DNA of 64,000 nt from Heterocephalus glaber (lineage: Eukaryota; Chordata; Mammalia; Rodentia; Bathyergidae): contig NW_004624795.1 in assembly GCF_000247695.1 (NCBI RefSeq), positions 5,168,467 through 5,232,466 of the forward strand, given 5' to 3'. Numbering within the stretch: position 1 is the first letter of the stretch; each line of letters opens with the position of its first letter. The position numbers and the translations under genes are program-made. This document shows positions 1 through 10,865 of this stretch, piece after piece. The notes below the pieces were generated by a model. It was not told where the DNA came from, ran no database searches, and saw only the letters and a program-made list of their open reading frames with translations.

Positions 1-40
1 CCCTCCCCCTCTCCCTCTCCCTCTCCCTCTCCCTCTCCCA
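1..40 (+). repeat. CCCTCT simple repeat
   Basis: CCCTCT-type units at the window edge; true length unknown. Confidence 0.95.
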
Positions 41-147
41 CCAGGCTGGTCCCTGCCACGGAGAGACCGAGCCCCTCGTTTGGACGGAATTGCAAACAGT
101 TGCTTGCAGGTTGCTCCTCCAAAATTACTTTTATATGAAGAAATGCA

Positions 148-332
148 GCCAGGTGTGGTGGCGCATATCTGTAACCGTAGCCCTCTGGGAGGCTGAGGCA
201 GGAGGATGGCATGTTTGAGCCCAGCCTGGACAATTTAGCAACTTAAGGAGACCTTGTCTTAAAAAATAAAAAGGGCTGGGGATGTAGCTTAGTGCAAAAC
301 TCCTGGGTTCAATCCCCGGGACAGCTAAACAA
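148..332 (+). mobile_element. Composite SINE (B1 + degenerate ID)
   Basis: A B1 body (AGGTGTGGTGGCGC to CTTGTCTTAAAA) runs into a shortened ID (GGGCTGGGGATGTAGCTTAG to TCAATCCCCGGG). Confidence 0.85.
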
Positions 333-658
333 GCCAGAGGGCAAGGGGCCAAGGGCCTCCTAATTGATGGGGGCGAGGCGACCTCACCTGGCAGCCGCGG
401 GCTCCTGAGCTTCGGCGCTTGTGCCGGCGGCGGCCGGCAGGAGGCAGTGTTGGCCGCGGGGAACGGGACGTGGCCGGGCTGGGCTGGGCTCCCGCGCTGG
501 GTCTGGCCCTGGGCCCTGCAGGCTGCCCCGCCCCAGTCACCAGGCCTGCACCCCCGGACGCACACATGCTAGGTGGGCTCCGGGCAACTTCTTGCCTCAG
601 ACCTTGCAGTGGTTCCGAATTGGAAAACAAACACAGAGCCACAAGATCTAGATTCCTG

Positions 659-866
659 CCATGGCGCGGTGGCCCACGCCTATAATCCCAGCTACTTGGG
701 AGGCTGAGGCAGGAGGATCACAAGTTCAAACTGGCCTGGGCAATTTAGTGTGACTTTTTCAAAATAAAATTTAAACAAAGGGCCGAGGATTTAGCTCAGT
801 GGTTTCGCCCCCTGCTTAGCAAGCACAAGGTCCAGAATTCGATCCCGGGTACCAAAAAAAAAAAAA
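659..866 (+). mobile_element. B1 followed by ID
   Basis: A B1 at 659-779 with an ID at 780-866 (GATTTAGCTCAGTGG, then CGATCCCGGGTACC and an A-run). Confidence 0.85.
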
Positions 867-880
867 CAAACCATCAACAG

Positions 881-948
881 AGCCGGGGGCACAGCTCAGT
901 GGTTGAACACTTGCCTAGCCCAAGCGAGCGAGGCCTGGTTTCCAACCC
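881..948 (+). mobile_element. Degenerate ID SINE
   Basis: GCACAGCTCAGTGGTTGAACACTTG and a damaged B box. Confidence 0.6.
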
Positions 949-1735
949 CACACCACTCCCCCCTCCCCAATTATATCTTTCTTGGCTTCTGGCAATTTGG
1001 CCAGGAACCCATCGTGTTCCCACTCCTACTAAGAGGGGAGTAGGGGAAGTCACTTTCCGATCATTAGAAACATCCCCAGTCTGCGGGCTGTGAAAGGAAA
1101 CTGGCCCACGAGGGCTGTGTTCTGCAGCCGGCTCCCTGTGCATAGTAGGTGCACAATAAACACAAAGACATCGACACATTTCTATACCTCCTGCTACACT
1201 GTAAGGTAGAGCCAGATCCTGAGCCATTTTTCATGTCAATTATTCAATTACTCAGCAAGTGACACTAACTACCAATCTAATGGCCATTGTCAAGTTTAAT
1301 TAAAGGGTTTTATTGGATCTCCTCAGACTCCTACCACCTTTTCATTATTTAAATCTCAGGGATTTGATAACAGCCTCTTTACTGGTGTGTTCACAAGACA
1401 CAGGCAGACAGCGAAAGGAGCCATCTCTGTCTCTATGACAGGAGGCACAGAGGGGACTCTGAGGTCTGGGGAAGCACAGTGGACATGGGGCTCAGTGTCC
1501 CCAGAGCGTGGCCCTCATGTCCATGGGGACACGGCCCCCTCCAGCCTTGCCCTACCTCCGCTCTGCCCATGACCCAGGGCTCGGGTCCAGGGTGATGCGC
1601 TCTGCATGGACCCGCCTTGGCGGACTGCGAGCTGAGTCCCGTGGACTAGGGTGGCCTGTGGTCAGGACAGGCACGGAGGGAAACTAGACGGCAGGCGGCT
1701 TGTCTGGATGGAACCCTAGACCGCTACAACACAGT
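945..1735. other. Single-copy intergenic DNA
   Basis: No gene or SINE seen. 1,226-1,345 is AT-rich with TTTAATTAAAG and TTTATTGG (1,309-1,316), which are homeobox-type sites. Confidence 0.5.
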
Positions 1736-1828
1736 AAGCCAGGCGCAGGGGCACACTGAGAAGCCTGAGGCAGGAGGATCACCGTGAGTTTCAGGCCAGC
1801 CTGGGCTACATACCCTCCCCCGCAAAGA
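1736..1828 (+). mobile_element. B1 SINE, partial
   Basis: AGCCTGAGGCAGGAGGATCA and GGCCAGCCTGGGCTACAT are diagnostic; the 5' part is shortened. Confidence 0.8.
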
Positions 1829-2333
1829 AGATACAATTATGAGAAAGGGAATAAGGAAGAAGGGGCATATTGCCCTGGACTTTCACCACCATAAGTAACT
1901 ATCCTAGTTTCTGTTATTTAGGCAACCACACCTTTTCTCGTTTCTCATTCCCGGTTGTTAAAATTACCCCCGTAAGCAGACTCCTCATTGCAGGCTACGC
2001 TCTGCCCTGTGGATGTGGAGCTGCTCATGTTTTCCTGAGCCCTCGTGTTCCTGGCCTCCCAACTACCCTGCGTTTCTGCAGCTGAACTAACAAAGTGGCT
2101 GGATTTTAAATGACAGAAATGTAGGGCTGGGACCGAAGCTCAATGTAAAGTATTTCCCCGCATGCCTGTGGCTGCGGGTCAATCCTCACTCAGACTGCAA
2201 AAACAAACCAACCAAAGATCAAATACTGAAATAAACAACTCAAAATCAACTATCAAAAAAAAAAAAAAAACCAAACCAATCAAACCCGTACAGGGGTTCT
2301 CTTAAAGGTCCGGTTTTTCTTCTTGTTTTGTTT

Positions 2334-2451
2334 TGATTTTTTGGAGACAGGGTCTTGCTCAGTAGCCCAGGCTGGGCTCAAACTTGCGATCCTCCTGCCT
2401 CAGCCTCCCAGGATGCTGGGGTTAGAGGCCTGTGCCACTATTCTCAGCTCA
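2334..2451 (-). mobile_element. B1 SINE
   Basis: Reverse-complement B1: GGAGACAGGGTCTTGC, CCTGCCTCAGCCTCCC. Confidence 0.9.
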
Positions 2452-2643
2452 AATTTTCATCTTCTTAAACGCATGCCAGCCATATTGGACTGGATTTCCA
2501 GTGCAACCTTGTGCTAATCAAGCACATCTGCAAAGATCCTTCTTTGGGTGAAATTTTTTCCAATTTTTCTTTTTATTAGTGGATGTTTGTAGTATACAGG
2601 ACCACATTCCTTGTGGGAGTGGTGCATGGATAGAACGCATCTT

Positions 2644-2736
2644 CTTTTTTTTTTTTTTTTTTGGTACTGGGGATCGAACTCGGGACCTTGCGCTTGCGAG
2701 GCAGGCAGTGGAGCCACTGAGCTAAATCCCGGCCCC
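2644..2736 (-). mobile_element. ID SINE
   Basis: T-run, then GGTACTGGGGATCGAACTC to CTGAGCTAAATCCC. Flanked by imperfect AGAACGCAT/AGAACACAT duplications. Confidence 0.9.
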
Positions 2737-2743
2737 AGAACAC

Positions 2744-3165
2744 ATTTTAATTCTCTTTTCATCACCTTCTCCTCCCCTTCCACCCCTCCCTCCATTTCTT
2801 GGTCTGCTTCCCATCTTGGAAAGACCTATCTCCCATTTTCTATTATCTTTTTATTTTGTTTTTTGTTTATATTTTGGGTTTCTCATGTAAGAGAAACTAT
2901 GCAATATTTAAGCTTGTGTGTCTGATTGCTTTCCCTTAACATTTTATCTCAAGGCACACCCATTTTCCTACAAATGACTCAAGTTTGTCCTTCTTTATGG
3001 CAGAATAGTACTCCACTGTGTAATACCATGTTTTATTTATCCCTTCCTCTATTAATCAACATATAGGCCACTTCCAAGATTTGGCTATTATGAGCTGTGC
3101 TGCTATAAACTTGGGTGTGCACACATCACTGTAATATGATGTCTTTAACTCTGGGAAGGTCGCAT
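2744..3165 (-). mobile_element. L1 3' end, antisense
   Basis: CAGAATAGTACTCCACTGTG and GGCTATTATGAGCTGTGCTG are the reverse complement of the L1 3'-terminal region. It is degenerate and non-coding. Confidence 0.8.
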
Positions 3166-3532
3166 TCTATGGTCCTGTGGTCAGGACCTGAACTTACCTT
3201 GCAAGAAAAGGGGAAACAGTTTAACCCATGCCTTAGTCTTCTGTTTTCTTACCTGACCACTCCTCCTCAACCTTCGTACTGAAGTCAGAGGTGCTGTCTC
3301 TTCAGGGACATCTTCCTCAAGTCCCCAGGCAGGCCTGCGCTCTCCTACGGAAGCTACACCTGCACAGAGCACTCTTATTGGATTATCTGCATGGGAGTTG
3401 GTGTCCGTGAAACTATGGTGCTGGTCCCTGGGGTACAAGATTATCTTTTCCATCCTTAATATACCCAGCATTTGTCTCTTATATTAATTCATTCCGGCTG
3501 GGTGGGCAAGAGACTCAAAAACACAGTGACTT

Positions 3533-3612
3533 GGGCTGGGGATTTAGCTCAGTGGCTCCATGTCTGCCTGTCAAGCGAAAGGTCCTGAGTTCGATCTTTG
3601 ATACCAAAACAA
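3533..3612 (+). mobile_element. ID SINE
   Basis: GGGCTGGGGATTTAGCTCAG to GAGTTCGATCTTTGATACC. Confidence 0.9.
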
Positions 3613-3769
3613 AACAATAAATGTATCTCTCATGGGAATGGGACCAAAAGATAGAGGGAAAGTAGGTGGAGGGAGAGGGGAAGTAAAAAGAATTAAGCTG
3701 TGTTACGCACATCCATCAGCTCCTTCATGATCACTGTGTGCTTTTAACATGGACTAAGAAAGCTTTCAA

Positions 3770-3920
3770 TTTATTTATTTATTTATTTATTTATTTATTA
3801 TTTTTCATTTTTTGAGACAGGGTCTTACTATATATCCCAGGCTACCTCAAACTCACAGTGATTCTCCTGCCTCAGCCTCCCGAGTGCTGGGATTACAGGT
3901 GTGTACCACCCCATCCAGAT
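3770..3920 (-). mobile_element. B1 SINE with ATTT-repeat tail
   Basis: The ATTT run at 3,770-3,800 is the expanded A-tail; the body GAGACAGGGTCTTACT to CACCCCATCC is a reverse-complement B1. Confidence 0.88.
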
Positions 3921-3936
3921 TAAAAATAAAAATTAA

Positions 3937-4011
3937 GGGCCCAGGATTTAGCTCAGTGGTGCTGCTACCTGCCTGGAAAGTACAAGATCCTGAGTTCAAT
4001 CCCTGGTACCA
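3937..4011 (+). mobile_element. ID SINE
   Basis: CCAGGATTTAGCTCAGTGG to TCAATCCCTGGTACC, with an AATAAATT-type tail running to 4,048. Confidence 0.88.
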
Positions 4012-4049
4012 ATAAATAAATTAATTAATTAAATTAAATAAATAAAAAT

Positions 4050-4550
4050 TAAGAGAATGAAGTTGATTTCTCTCCCAGCTGAGTGGTCCAGGTTGCAGGT
4101 GATCCTGCCCTGTATGGCCATCTGAGGCCTCAAACTCTCCAGTTCCTTCCATCTTGTTGCCCAGGCCTCCCGCATGAGCATTTTCCTCTTATTTGCCAGA
4201 CACTGGCTGGGGAGCAGATGCATCTGTGCCCCAGTTGTAGAAAAAGGGAGAGACAATGGGAAAATGCATGCCCACTGTGACAGCTGCGACCCAAGGGCCC
4301 TCCATCCTTTCTGCTCATGATCCAAGGTGAGACCTCAGTGGAGTGGGCCACACTTAGCTGCAAGGGAGGCGGGAAGCAACTTCTGCAGAACAGCCCAGAG
4401 CAAGGTTGCTGCCCTGCCCCAGAGCCATAGCCTTATTGGCCAGGTCCAAACTTGAAAACTGCTGAAAAGCATTTTCCTCAGTTGGTAGCAAAATCTGACT
4501 TGAAATGACTTCTGGAATTTATACAGGTGCCTATAAAAAAATATTTCACG
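4050..4550. other. Single-copy intergenic DNA
   Basis: Nothing recognisable. Short open frames on both strands overlap each other and look like chance. Confidence 0.5.
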
Positions 4551-4552
4551 TT

Positions 4553-4636
4553 GGGCTGGGGATTTAGCTCAGCAGTTTCACTGCCTGCTGCGCAAGCACA
4601 AGGACCCGAGTTTGATCCCCAGTACAAAAAAAAAAA
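4553..4636 (+). mobile_element. ID SINE
   Basis: Variant with GCTGCGCAAGCACAAGGACC; the target duplication TATTTCACGT is seen at 4,541 and 4,639. Confidence 0.9.
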
Positions 4637-4809
4637 TCTATTTCACGTCTTCATTTTACCCACTCATGATGAATATTAATGTACTTTTGTTACAGAAATG
4701 CCAATGTATTTGACAAAGCTCTCTCGAGACCCTACTGGAGGAATTAATCATATGCAGTTATGAAGCAGATTACCTTTGTGAAAATGTACATATTTATTAG
4801 TTTTCTTTT

Positions 4810-4957
4810 ATTTTGGTTTTTGAGACAGGGTCTGGATATGTAGTTCAGACTGTTCTTGAACTCACTATGTAGCCCAGGCTGATCTCAAACTCTCAGCGAT
4901 CCTCCTGCCTCAACCTCCTAAGTCCTGGGATTATAGGAATGCACCACCAGGGCTGGC
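4810..4957 (-). mobile_element. B1 SINE with internal duplication
   Basis: Long form: TAGTTCAGACTG and TAGCCCAGGCTG repeat the right-hand part. Confidence 0.88.
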
Positions 4958-4959
4958 AA

Positions 4960-5618
4960 AATCAACAATTTTAGATTTCAAAATTCATCTACAATTTTGA
5001 CCTCAGACCCAGCCAAGAGGACATCACACTATGGCGGATACTGACTCGCCTTCTCTTAGGTGATTCTTGCCCAGTAGATGGAGTCCACTCCCAAATCTAG
5101 GCCCTGTTCCAGGTCAATGGGACACTGGGATTTGCTACCCCAGTCCGATGAAGGCCTTTGTAATAGGCCTGCCTTCTAGGCAGAAGTGTGCTACTGTCAT
5201 ACACTCAAGATGTAACTAAAGGGCAGCTGTTTGCCTCAGGTGGATGGAGGCTAAATGTGCAGACTAAGATGCCACACGTGTGCACAAGGCCCCCAAGGTA
5301 AGGCTAGAATTGAGTGTGCAAAAGCAAAGGGGTTAGATGCAGTCACCCAAAATTGTAAATTTGACTCTGACCATATCTGTCAAGGAAGGACTGAATATAG
5401 GTTTTTGCTTTGTTTTGTTTTTGTTTTTTTAAGTAGTGGCAAAGTTTATTTGCAAAAGTAAAAGTGAAGAGTGAGGGAGACATTGGCTCTGCAGAGTAAG
5501 CTGGGGCGCAGTGAAAGAGGAAAAGGCAAGATAAAACCACACCCTGGAGGAAGCAGGGCACCTACCGTGAGGACAGCCATGATAGCCCATAGGTGTTGGT
5601 TTGTCTGTCTGTCTGTTT
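4960..5618. other. Single-copy intergenic DNA
   Basis: No gene, repeat family or site clusters recognised. Confidence 0.5.
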
Positions 5619-5619
5619 G

Positions 5620-5700
5620 TTTTTAGTCTTTTGTTTCCAGTGCTGGGGACCAAACCCAGGGCCTTGTGCATGTCAGTCCACTGAGCTACATCTCAAGGCC
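5620..5700 (-). mobile_element. Old ID SINE
   Basis: GTGCTGGGGACCAAACCCAG to CTGAGCTACATCTC. Confidence 0.75.
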
Positions 5701-5718
5701 TTTTTAAATTTTTTTTTG

Positions 5719-5871
5719 AAGCTGGTCATGGTGGTACCACACCTGTAATACCAGCACTAGGAAGGCTGAGACAGGAGGACAGAATTAGTTTGAGGCCAAC
5801 CTGGGCTGTATAGTGAGTTCCAAGTCCAGCATGGAATGTATAATGATAACCTATCTCAAAAAACAAAAAGA
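5719..5871 (+). mobile_element. B1 SINE, long form
   Basis: GCTGGTCATGGTGG to ACCTATCTCAAAA with the duplicated AGTGAGTTCCAAG part. Confidence 0.85.
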
Positions 5872-5872
5872 A

Positions 5873-5992
5873 TTATTTTATTTTGAGACAGGGTCTTGCT
5901 AAGTTGCCTAGGATGGCCTAAAAATTATGCTCCTCCTGCCTCAGCCTCCTATGTAGCTGGGATTACAGGCACCCACCACCACACCCAGCTTC
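5873..5992 (-). mobile_element. B1 SINE
   Basis: GAGACAGGGTCTTGCTAAG to CACCACACCCAGC. Confidence 0.88.
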
Positions 5993-6055
5993 AGATTTCT
6001 TATTTAACAGATTGTGAGCTTGATTTATACATTTTATGTTACTTTTGACGGGGGG

Positions 6056-6175
6056 TGTGACAGGGTCTCACTATGTAGTTCAGGCTGGCCTTGAACTCAC
6101 AATGTAGCCCAGGCTGGCCTCCTGCCTCAGCCTCCTGAGTGCTAGAATGACAGGCAGGCGTCACCATGCCTGGCC
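6056..6175 (-). mobile_element. B1 SINE, long form
   Basis: CAGGGTCTCACTATGTAG to CACCATGCCTGGCC; 60 bp from the previous B1 in the same orientation. Confidence 0.88.
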
Positions 6176-6514
6176 TTATTAATTCTATGAGGTAATATTT
6201 TTGTAGACTCCTTGAGATTTTGTGTAAATAATGTCATCTGCAAATAGGGACAAGTTGCCTACTCATTTTCAATTATATGCCTTTTATTTCATTTTCCTCC
6301 TTATTGCACTGGCTAGAATCACCAGCAGTATGTTCAGAAGCCATATTTATTCCCAGTCTTCTGGGCAAAGTGTTCAATCCTACACCATTAAGTGAAATGT
6401 TAATGGCTTTTTCACAAGTACTGTTCATGAACTTAAGGATGTTCCCCTCTATACCTACTTTTTCTGAAATGTTTTTTTAAAAAAATATTAAACAAGCATT
6501 AAATTTTGTCAAAT

Positions 6515-6669
6515 GGCCAGGTGTGGTGGTGCATGCCTGTAATCCCAGCACTCGGGAAGCTGAGGCAGGAGGATTGCTGTGTGTTCAAAGCAACCCTGGG
6601 TTACATAGTGAGTTCAAGGCCAGGCTGAACTACATAGTGAGACCCTGTCTCAAAAGAACAAAAATAAAT
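6515..6669 (+). mobile_element. B1 SINE with intact target duplication
   Basis: Flanked by AAATTTTGTCAAATG at 6,501-6,515 and 6,670-6,684, which marks a relatively young insertion into the antisense L1. Confidence 0.93.
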
Positions 6670-6747
6670 AAATTTTGTCAAATGCTTTTTTCTGCATCAA
6701 TTGATATGACCATATGATTCTCTTCTTTATATTCTTTTTATTTTTTC

Positions 6748-6982
6748 AGAGCTTGGGATGGAAATCAGGGCCTCACACATGCTAGTGCCCTACAATTGAG
6801 CTACATTCCTAGCTTTCTTCACGTTATGTTTGCATCCTCCTGCCTCAACCTGTGAGTAGCTGGGGTTACAGATGTGTCCTCAGGTTCTTCTCTATTCTCT
6901 TTTTTTCCCCAGTACCGGGGATCAAACTCAGACCCTTGTGCTTACAAGGCAGGCACTGGCACTACTAAGCTAAATCCCCGGC
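6748..6982 (-). mobile_element. Old ID plus younger ID
   Basis: A degenerate ID at 6,748-6,815 and a better preserved one at 6,899-6,982 (AGTACCGGGGATCAAACTC to AAGCTAAATCCCCGG), with a B1 scrap between. Confidence 0.78.
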
Positions 6983-7474
6983 TTCTTTATACTCTTCATA
7001 TGATGGCTCACATTGATTTTTTTTTAAAATTGAATTAGCCTCACGTTCATGAAATAAATCCACTGTTATAGTGTATAATTATTTTAATATATTCCTGAAT
7101 TCTATTTGTTAACATATTGTTAGAAATTTTTGCATCTATATTCATGAAGGTTATTTTCCTTTTCGGTTCAGCTGTTTTTGGTATTAGGTTAATATTAGAT
7201 TCAGAAATTAATTGAGAAATAATTCCTCTTTTCTGTTTTCTGGAATAAATTGTGTAAAGTGCAATACTCTTTAAATGGCTGGTAGAATTCTTTAGGGAAA
7301 CCCTCTGGACCTGGAAATATTGCAGGGATAGGAGGTGGCTTTCATTACAAATTCAATTTCCTTAATAGTTGTAGGGCTATTCAAATTATCTATTTCATAT
7401 GGGATAAGTCATGGTATGGAATTGATTCACTTCATTTAAATCATCAAATTTATGTGTGTAGAGCTGTTCACAGC

Positions 7475-7800
7475 TGTGTAACAAATTAACACAACTTAAT
7501 GATTTAAAACAACAGAAATTTTCTCTCTAGGGTCAGAAGTTTAGTTAATATCAGTCAACCAAAATCAAGGTGTTGGCAGAGTGTTACACCCTCCTGAGGC
7601 TCACGGAAAGAATCCTTCCTTGCCTTTTCCAGATTCTGGTGGCAAGCAACATTCCTTGGCTTATGGCCACATTATTTCAACCTCTGCCTTCATGGTCACA
7701 TTACCTGTTTCTCATCATGCATGTCAGTCCCTGTCTGCCTCATCATTCAGTACTCACAATCTACTTAGATAACCTCTTCATTTCAAAGTTTTTAATTACC
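7475..7800 (-). mobile_element. MLT1-like LTR, antisense (first part)
   Basis: The pattern GATTTAAAACAACAGAAATT, then AAAATCAAGGTGTTGGCAG and GAATCCTTCCTTGCC, is the reverse complement of an MLT1-type MaLR LTR. It splits the L1 and is itself split at about 7,805 by the element at 7,810-10,857. Its other end is at 10,866-11,005. Confidence 0.7.
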
Positions 7801-7809
7801 ATTATGGTT

Positions 7810-8310
7810 TATATCCATAATGTCTCCCCAAAAAGCCTCATGTGGTCAGAGGTGGGGCTTTTTTAGGTAATTGAATCTTGGGGGGGGGGCATTATACTTA
7901 TGTGGATTAATCCACTGCTGAATCCATGCCTGAATGTGCTTTTAAGAGGTAGGACCTGTTTGGAAGAGGTGTGCCACTGGGAGACTTGTCTTTGGAGGAT
8001 GTATCTCCCTCTTCATCTCCCTCTTTGTTTTTTGTTTCCTGACCACCATAAGGTGAGCAACTTAGCTCTCCCACACCCTTCCACCATTCCACTTCTGCCT
8101 TGGAGCCAGCCAACCATGGACTGAATCTCCCAAAACAATGAGCCAAATTAAAGCTCTTCTTTTTTTTTTTTTGGTACCAAGGATTGAACTCCGGTCCTTG
8201 TGCTTGCGCAGCAGGCGGCGAAACCACTGAGCTAAATCCCCAGCCCAAGCTCTTCTTTAAATTGTGAGTATTGGGTATTTTGTTTCAGCCATGGAAAGTG
8301 CCTAATAAAG
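7810..8310 (+). mobile_element. MaLR-type 5' LTR
   Basis: Starts TATGGTTTATATCC, contains GTGGGGCTTTT, GAGCCAGCCAACCATGGAC and GAGCCAAATTAAA, like THE1/MST/ORR1-class LTRs. It is carried in the same orientation as the copy at 10,463-10,857 and interrupted by an antisense ID at 8,161-8,246. Confidence 0.75.
8161..8246 (-). mobile_element. ID SINE inside the 5' MaLR LTR
   Basis: Target duplication AAGCTCTTCT on both sides (8,151-8,160 and 8,247-8,256) shows it postdates the LTR. Confidence 0.93.
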
Positions 8311-8620
8311 AAAACTGGTAATGGGACAACCCACTTTCCAGTCCCCCTCTGTCTTTCTTCGACAGAAGCTTTCTTTCTCTCAATAAATTTTCCCACTCTT
8401 AAAAAAAAAGAAAAAGAAAATTGGTACTGAAGAAGTGGGCCATGGCTGTGACTGTACCTGACCATGTGACTTAGAAGCCTTTGTGGAAGGAGTTGGAAAA
8501 AGATAGGAGATTTGGGTTAGACAAGCCCTAGAATGCTATAAACAGAGCTTGATGAGTGATTTTAGTCAGAGCTCAAAAGGCCATAATGTTGACAGGAATG
8601 TGGACAATAAAGGCCATGCT

Positions 8621-8700
8621 TGGGCCGGGAATTTAGCTCAGTGGTTCTACCACCTGCCTTGCAAGCACAAGGACCCGAGTTTGATCCCCTGTATCAAAAA
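8621..8700 (+). mobile_element. ID SINE
   Basis: GGGCCGGGAATTTAGCTCAG to GATCCCCTGTATC with an A/AAAT tail. Confidence 0.9.
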
Positions 8701-8767
8701 ACTAAATAAATAAAATAAAGGTCAAGCTCATGAGTTTTAGCTGAAAAAAATTCTCTATTGGAACCTG

Positions 8768-9150
8768 GATGTATTAGTCAGCTTTCCCATCCTGAGACAA
8801 TACCTGACACCTGCAACTTAAAGGAATAAAGGTTAATTAGCTCAAGGTTTCAGGAGATTCACACATAGTTGGCAGGCTCCAAGGCAGCAATCTCATGGCA
8901 GAAGGGCATGGTGGAGCAAAACTGCTTAGTTCATGGTGGCAAGAAAACAGCAAGAGGGCCGGGGATGAAAAACTCCAGAAAGGAACAGGTGAGGGACTAT
9001 ATATAACACCCAAGGTCACACCTGGACACACCCAGAAGCATCCTTTACTAATAAGCTGGTCATTTCTTAATCCAATGATGTTGACATATCAGGATTAATG
9101 GTTACACTGGAATGCATGTTACATTCTGGCAAGGAACTGTCCACATTTTG
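8768..9150 (-). mobile_element. MaLR-type LTR, antisense, nested
   Basis: TGTATTAGTCAGCTTTCCC, CCTGCAACTTAAAGGA and AGGCTCCAAGGCAGCAAT read as the reverse complement of the LTR at 59,222-59,650. It lies inside the plus-strand MaLR element. Confidence 0.65.
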
Positions 9151-9314
9151 CCCATATCCTGAGACATTGTAGGAGACTGAGATTAAGAGCAATGAACTAA
9201 CTGATCTGGTGGATGCAATTTCAAGACTGTCCAACATTCAGGCTGTGACATGGCTACTATTGGCTGCTTTTAGTCACATTTATAGTGAGGATCAGGGGCA
9301 AAAGACAGAGCAGA

Positions 9315-9400
9315 GGGCCGGGGATTTAGCTCAGTGGTTCCAGCGCCTGCCTCGCAAGCACAAGGTCCTGAGTTTGATCCCTGGTACCAAAAAAAAAAAG
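9315..9400 (+). mobile_element. ID SINE with intact target duplication
   Basis: Flanked by AAGACAGAGCAGA at 9,302-9,314 and 9,401-9,413. Near-consensus body. Confidence 0.95.
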
Positions 9401-10322
9401 AAGACAGAGCAGAAAATCTTGAAAAACTTAAATTTTGGCCCAAAGGGAACCAAGTGTAAAGTTGGGACAAAAATAGATGTGGTGTCAGAGAGTAATTCCA
9501 CCAAAAAGAAGCCATATACTTTGCATCAGGACAATAGGAAAAATGACTTGAGGGCATCTCAGGAGGTAGCCGGACCCTACCCATCACAGGCTCAAGGGTG
9601 TAAAAGAGTAAACTCCTTTGAAAGGATTTGCTTTGAGAAGAGTCCCAGTGTACCTTGCTCATTTTGGGGCCCATAGGGAAGTGTCTCCCCAAGTTCAGCC
9701 TCTAGACACTCAGAGGCCTCTGGAGCCATGAACCATGGCAGCCAGGTTACTGCTTGTGGTGGCTGATCTTGGCATTATCCACATGTCCCTGTTTTTCAGA
9801 CATGCAGAATGCAAATGTTGTGGGGTCATGGAAGCTCCATCCAGATTTCAAAGGAAGACCTAAGAAGCCAAGCCATGTGCTCACAAAAAAAGCGATACAT
9901 GAAGCTGTGTGAAGGAAGCCAAAGGTTCACTGGAGACCCTAGGAAGTTGGAGATGCCAGGACCATGGATCACTGCTCAGGAAAGCCCAAGAGAGGCCACA
10001 TGGACTGCAACAAGCAAGGCCGTGGAGGGGGACTTCCCAGACCCTTTGGAGTTCATATCTGGCCCCACAAACTGCTGGACATGGAACTGCAGGATTTAAT
10101 GATTGCCCTGCTGGTTTTTTGTTCTTGCTTTGGTCTGATTTCTTTATACCCTTATTCCTCCCTTTTGGAATGGAAATGATTACTCTACGCTATTGTATGT
10201 CAGAAGTACTTAACTTTATTTTTCATTTTTATGGAGGCTCACAGCTAAGAGTTTGCCTTGAGTCTCAGAGGAGACTTTGGACTTGGACTTTCCAGCACTG
10301 CTGAAACCGTTAAGATTTTGGT

Positions 10323-10380
10323 ATCACTTCTCGGCCTTTTGGCGAAGATCAAGTGTAGTACCTGCTCTTTATCAGTTTAA
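10323..10380 (+). pseudogene. U2 snRNA 5' fragment (pseudogene)
   Basis: About 58 bases match the 5' end of U2 snRNA, including CTTCTCGGCCTTTTGGC and the branch-site-recognition surroundings GATCAAGTGTAGTA, with a few changes. The stem, Sm site and 3' half are absent, so it is not a functional gene. It sits near the 3' end of the MaLR-type internal region, just upstream of the 3' LTR. Confidence 0.85.
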
Positions 10381-10462
10381 GCCTCTGGTGACTCTTAGAG
10401 ATGGCCTAAATACATTTTACAAGATGAGATAGACATGAGCCTTTGGAAGGCCAGGGGCAGAA

Positions 10463-10857
10463 TGTTATGGTTTAGATCTAGAATCCCCCAAGTCTCATGC
10501 CTTTAGAGGTAGGGCTTTTGAGAGGTAGCCGAATCATGGGGATGATATATGCATCAGTGGGTGGATCTATTCATAAGTTCATAGCTAGATGCGCTGTTAG
10601 GAGGTGGGGCCTGCTTGGAAGGGGCATGTCACCAGGGGCATGGTTTTGAAAGATTCATCTCCCTTCTTAGCTCCTCCCTTTGTTCTCTGCTTCCTGGCCA
10701 CCAGCAGGTGAGCAGGTTTCCTCTCCCACAACCTTCAACTATGCCACTATGCCAGTTCTGCATTGGAACCAGCCAACCATGGACTGAATCTCCCAAAACC
10801 ACGAGCCAAATTACATCACTCCTCCTTTAAGTTGTGTGTGTCAGATATTTTGTCCCA
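10463..10857 (+). mobile_element. MaLR-type 3' LTR
   Basis: Starts TGTTATGGTTTAGATC, contains GGAGGTGGGGCCTG, CCAGCCAACCATGGACTG and CACGAGCCAAATTACA. Same family and orientation as the LTR at 7,810. Confidence 0.8.
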
Positions 10858-10865
10858 TTGATGGG

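Larger units (their letters stand above)
6185..7470 (-). mobile_element. L1 ORF2 fragment, antisense (first part)
   Basis: Read on the minus strand this resembles the reverse-transcriptase part of L1 ORF2: AT-rich, degenerate and full of stops. It is interrupted by a B1 at 6,515-6,669 and by ID copies at 6.75-6.98 kb, and breaks at about 7,470. It resumes at about 11,010. Confidence 0.75.
8310..10462 (+). mobile_element. MaLR-type internal region with nested insertions
   Basis: Non-coding internal sequence between two same-orientation LTRs. It ends GGGGCAGAATG directly before the 3' LTR, which is the usual junction style of MaLR elements. Nested in it are ID copies (8,621-8,700 and 9,315-9,400), an antisense LTR (8,768-9,150) and a U2 fragment (10,323-10,380). 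Open frames such as 9,809-10,099 lack recognised gag or pol motifs. Confidence 0.65.

Noticed and set aside
780..866. tRNA gene-like sequences (TAGCTCAGTGG and TTCGATCCCCGG)
   Set aside because: Polymerase III A and B boxes of ID SINEs; no cloverleaf, A-rich tails and target duplications show retroposons.
9209..9692. Recurring peptide motifs such as DLAQWF..LPGTKKK and GFSSVV..PEF
   Set aside because: These are the sense and antisense translations of the ID SINE and recur at most ID copies; not a protein family.
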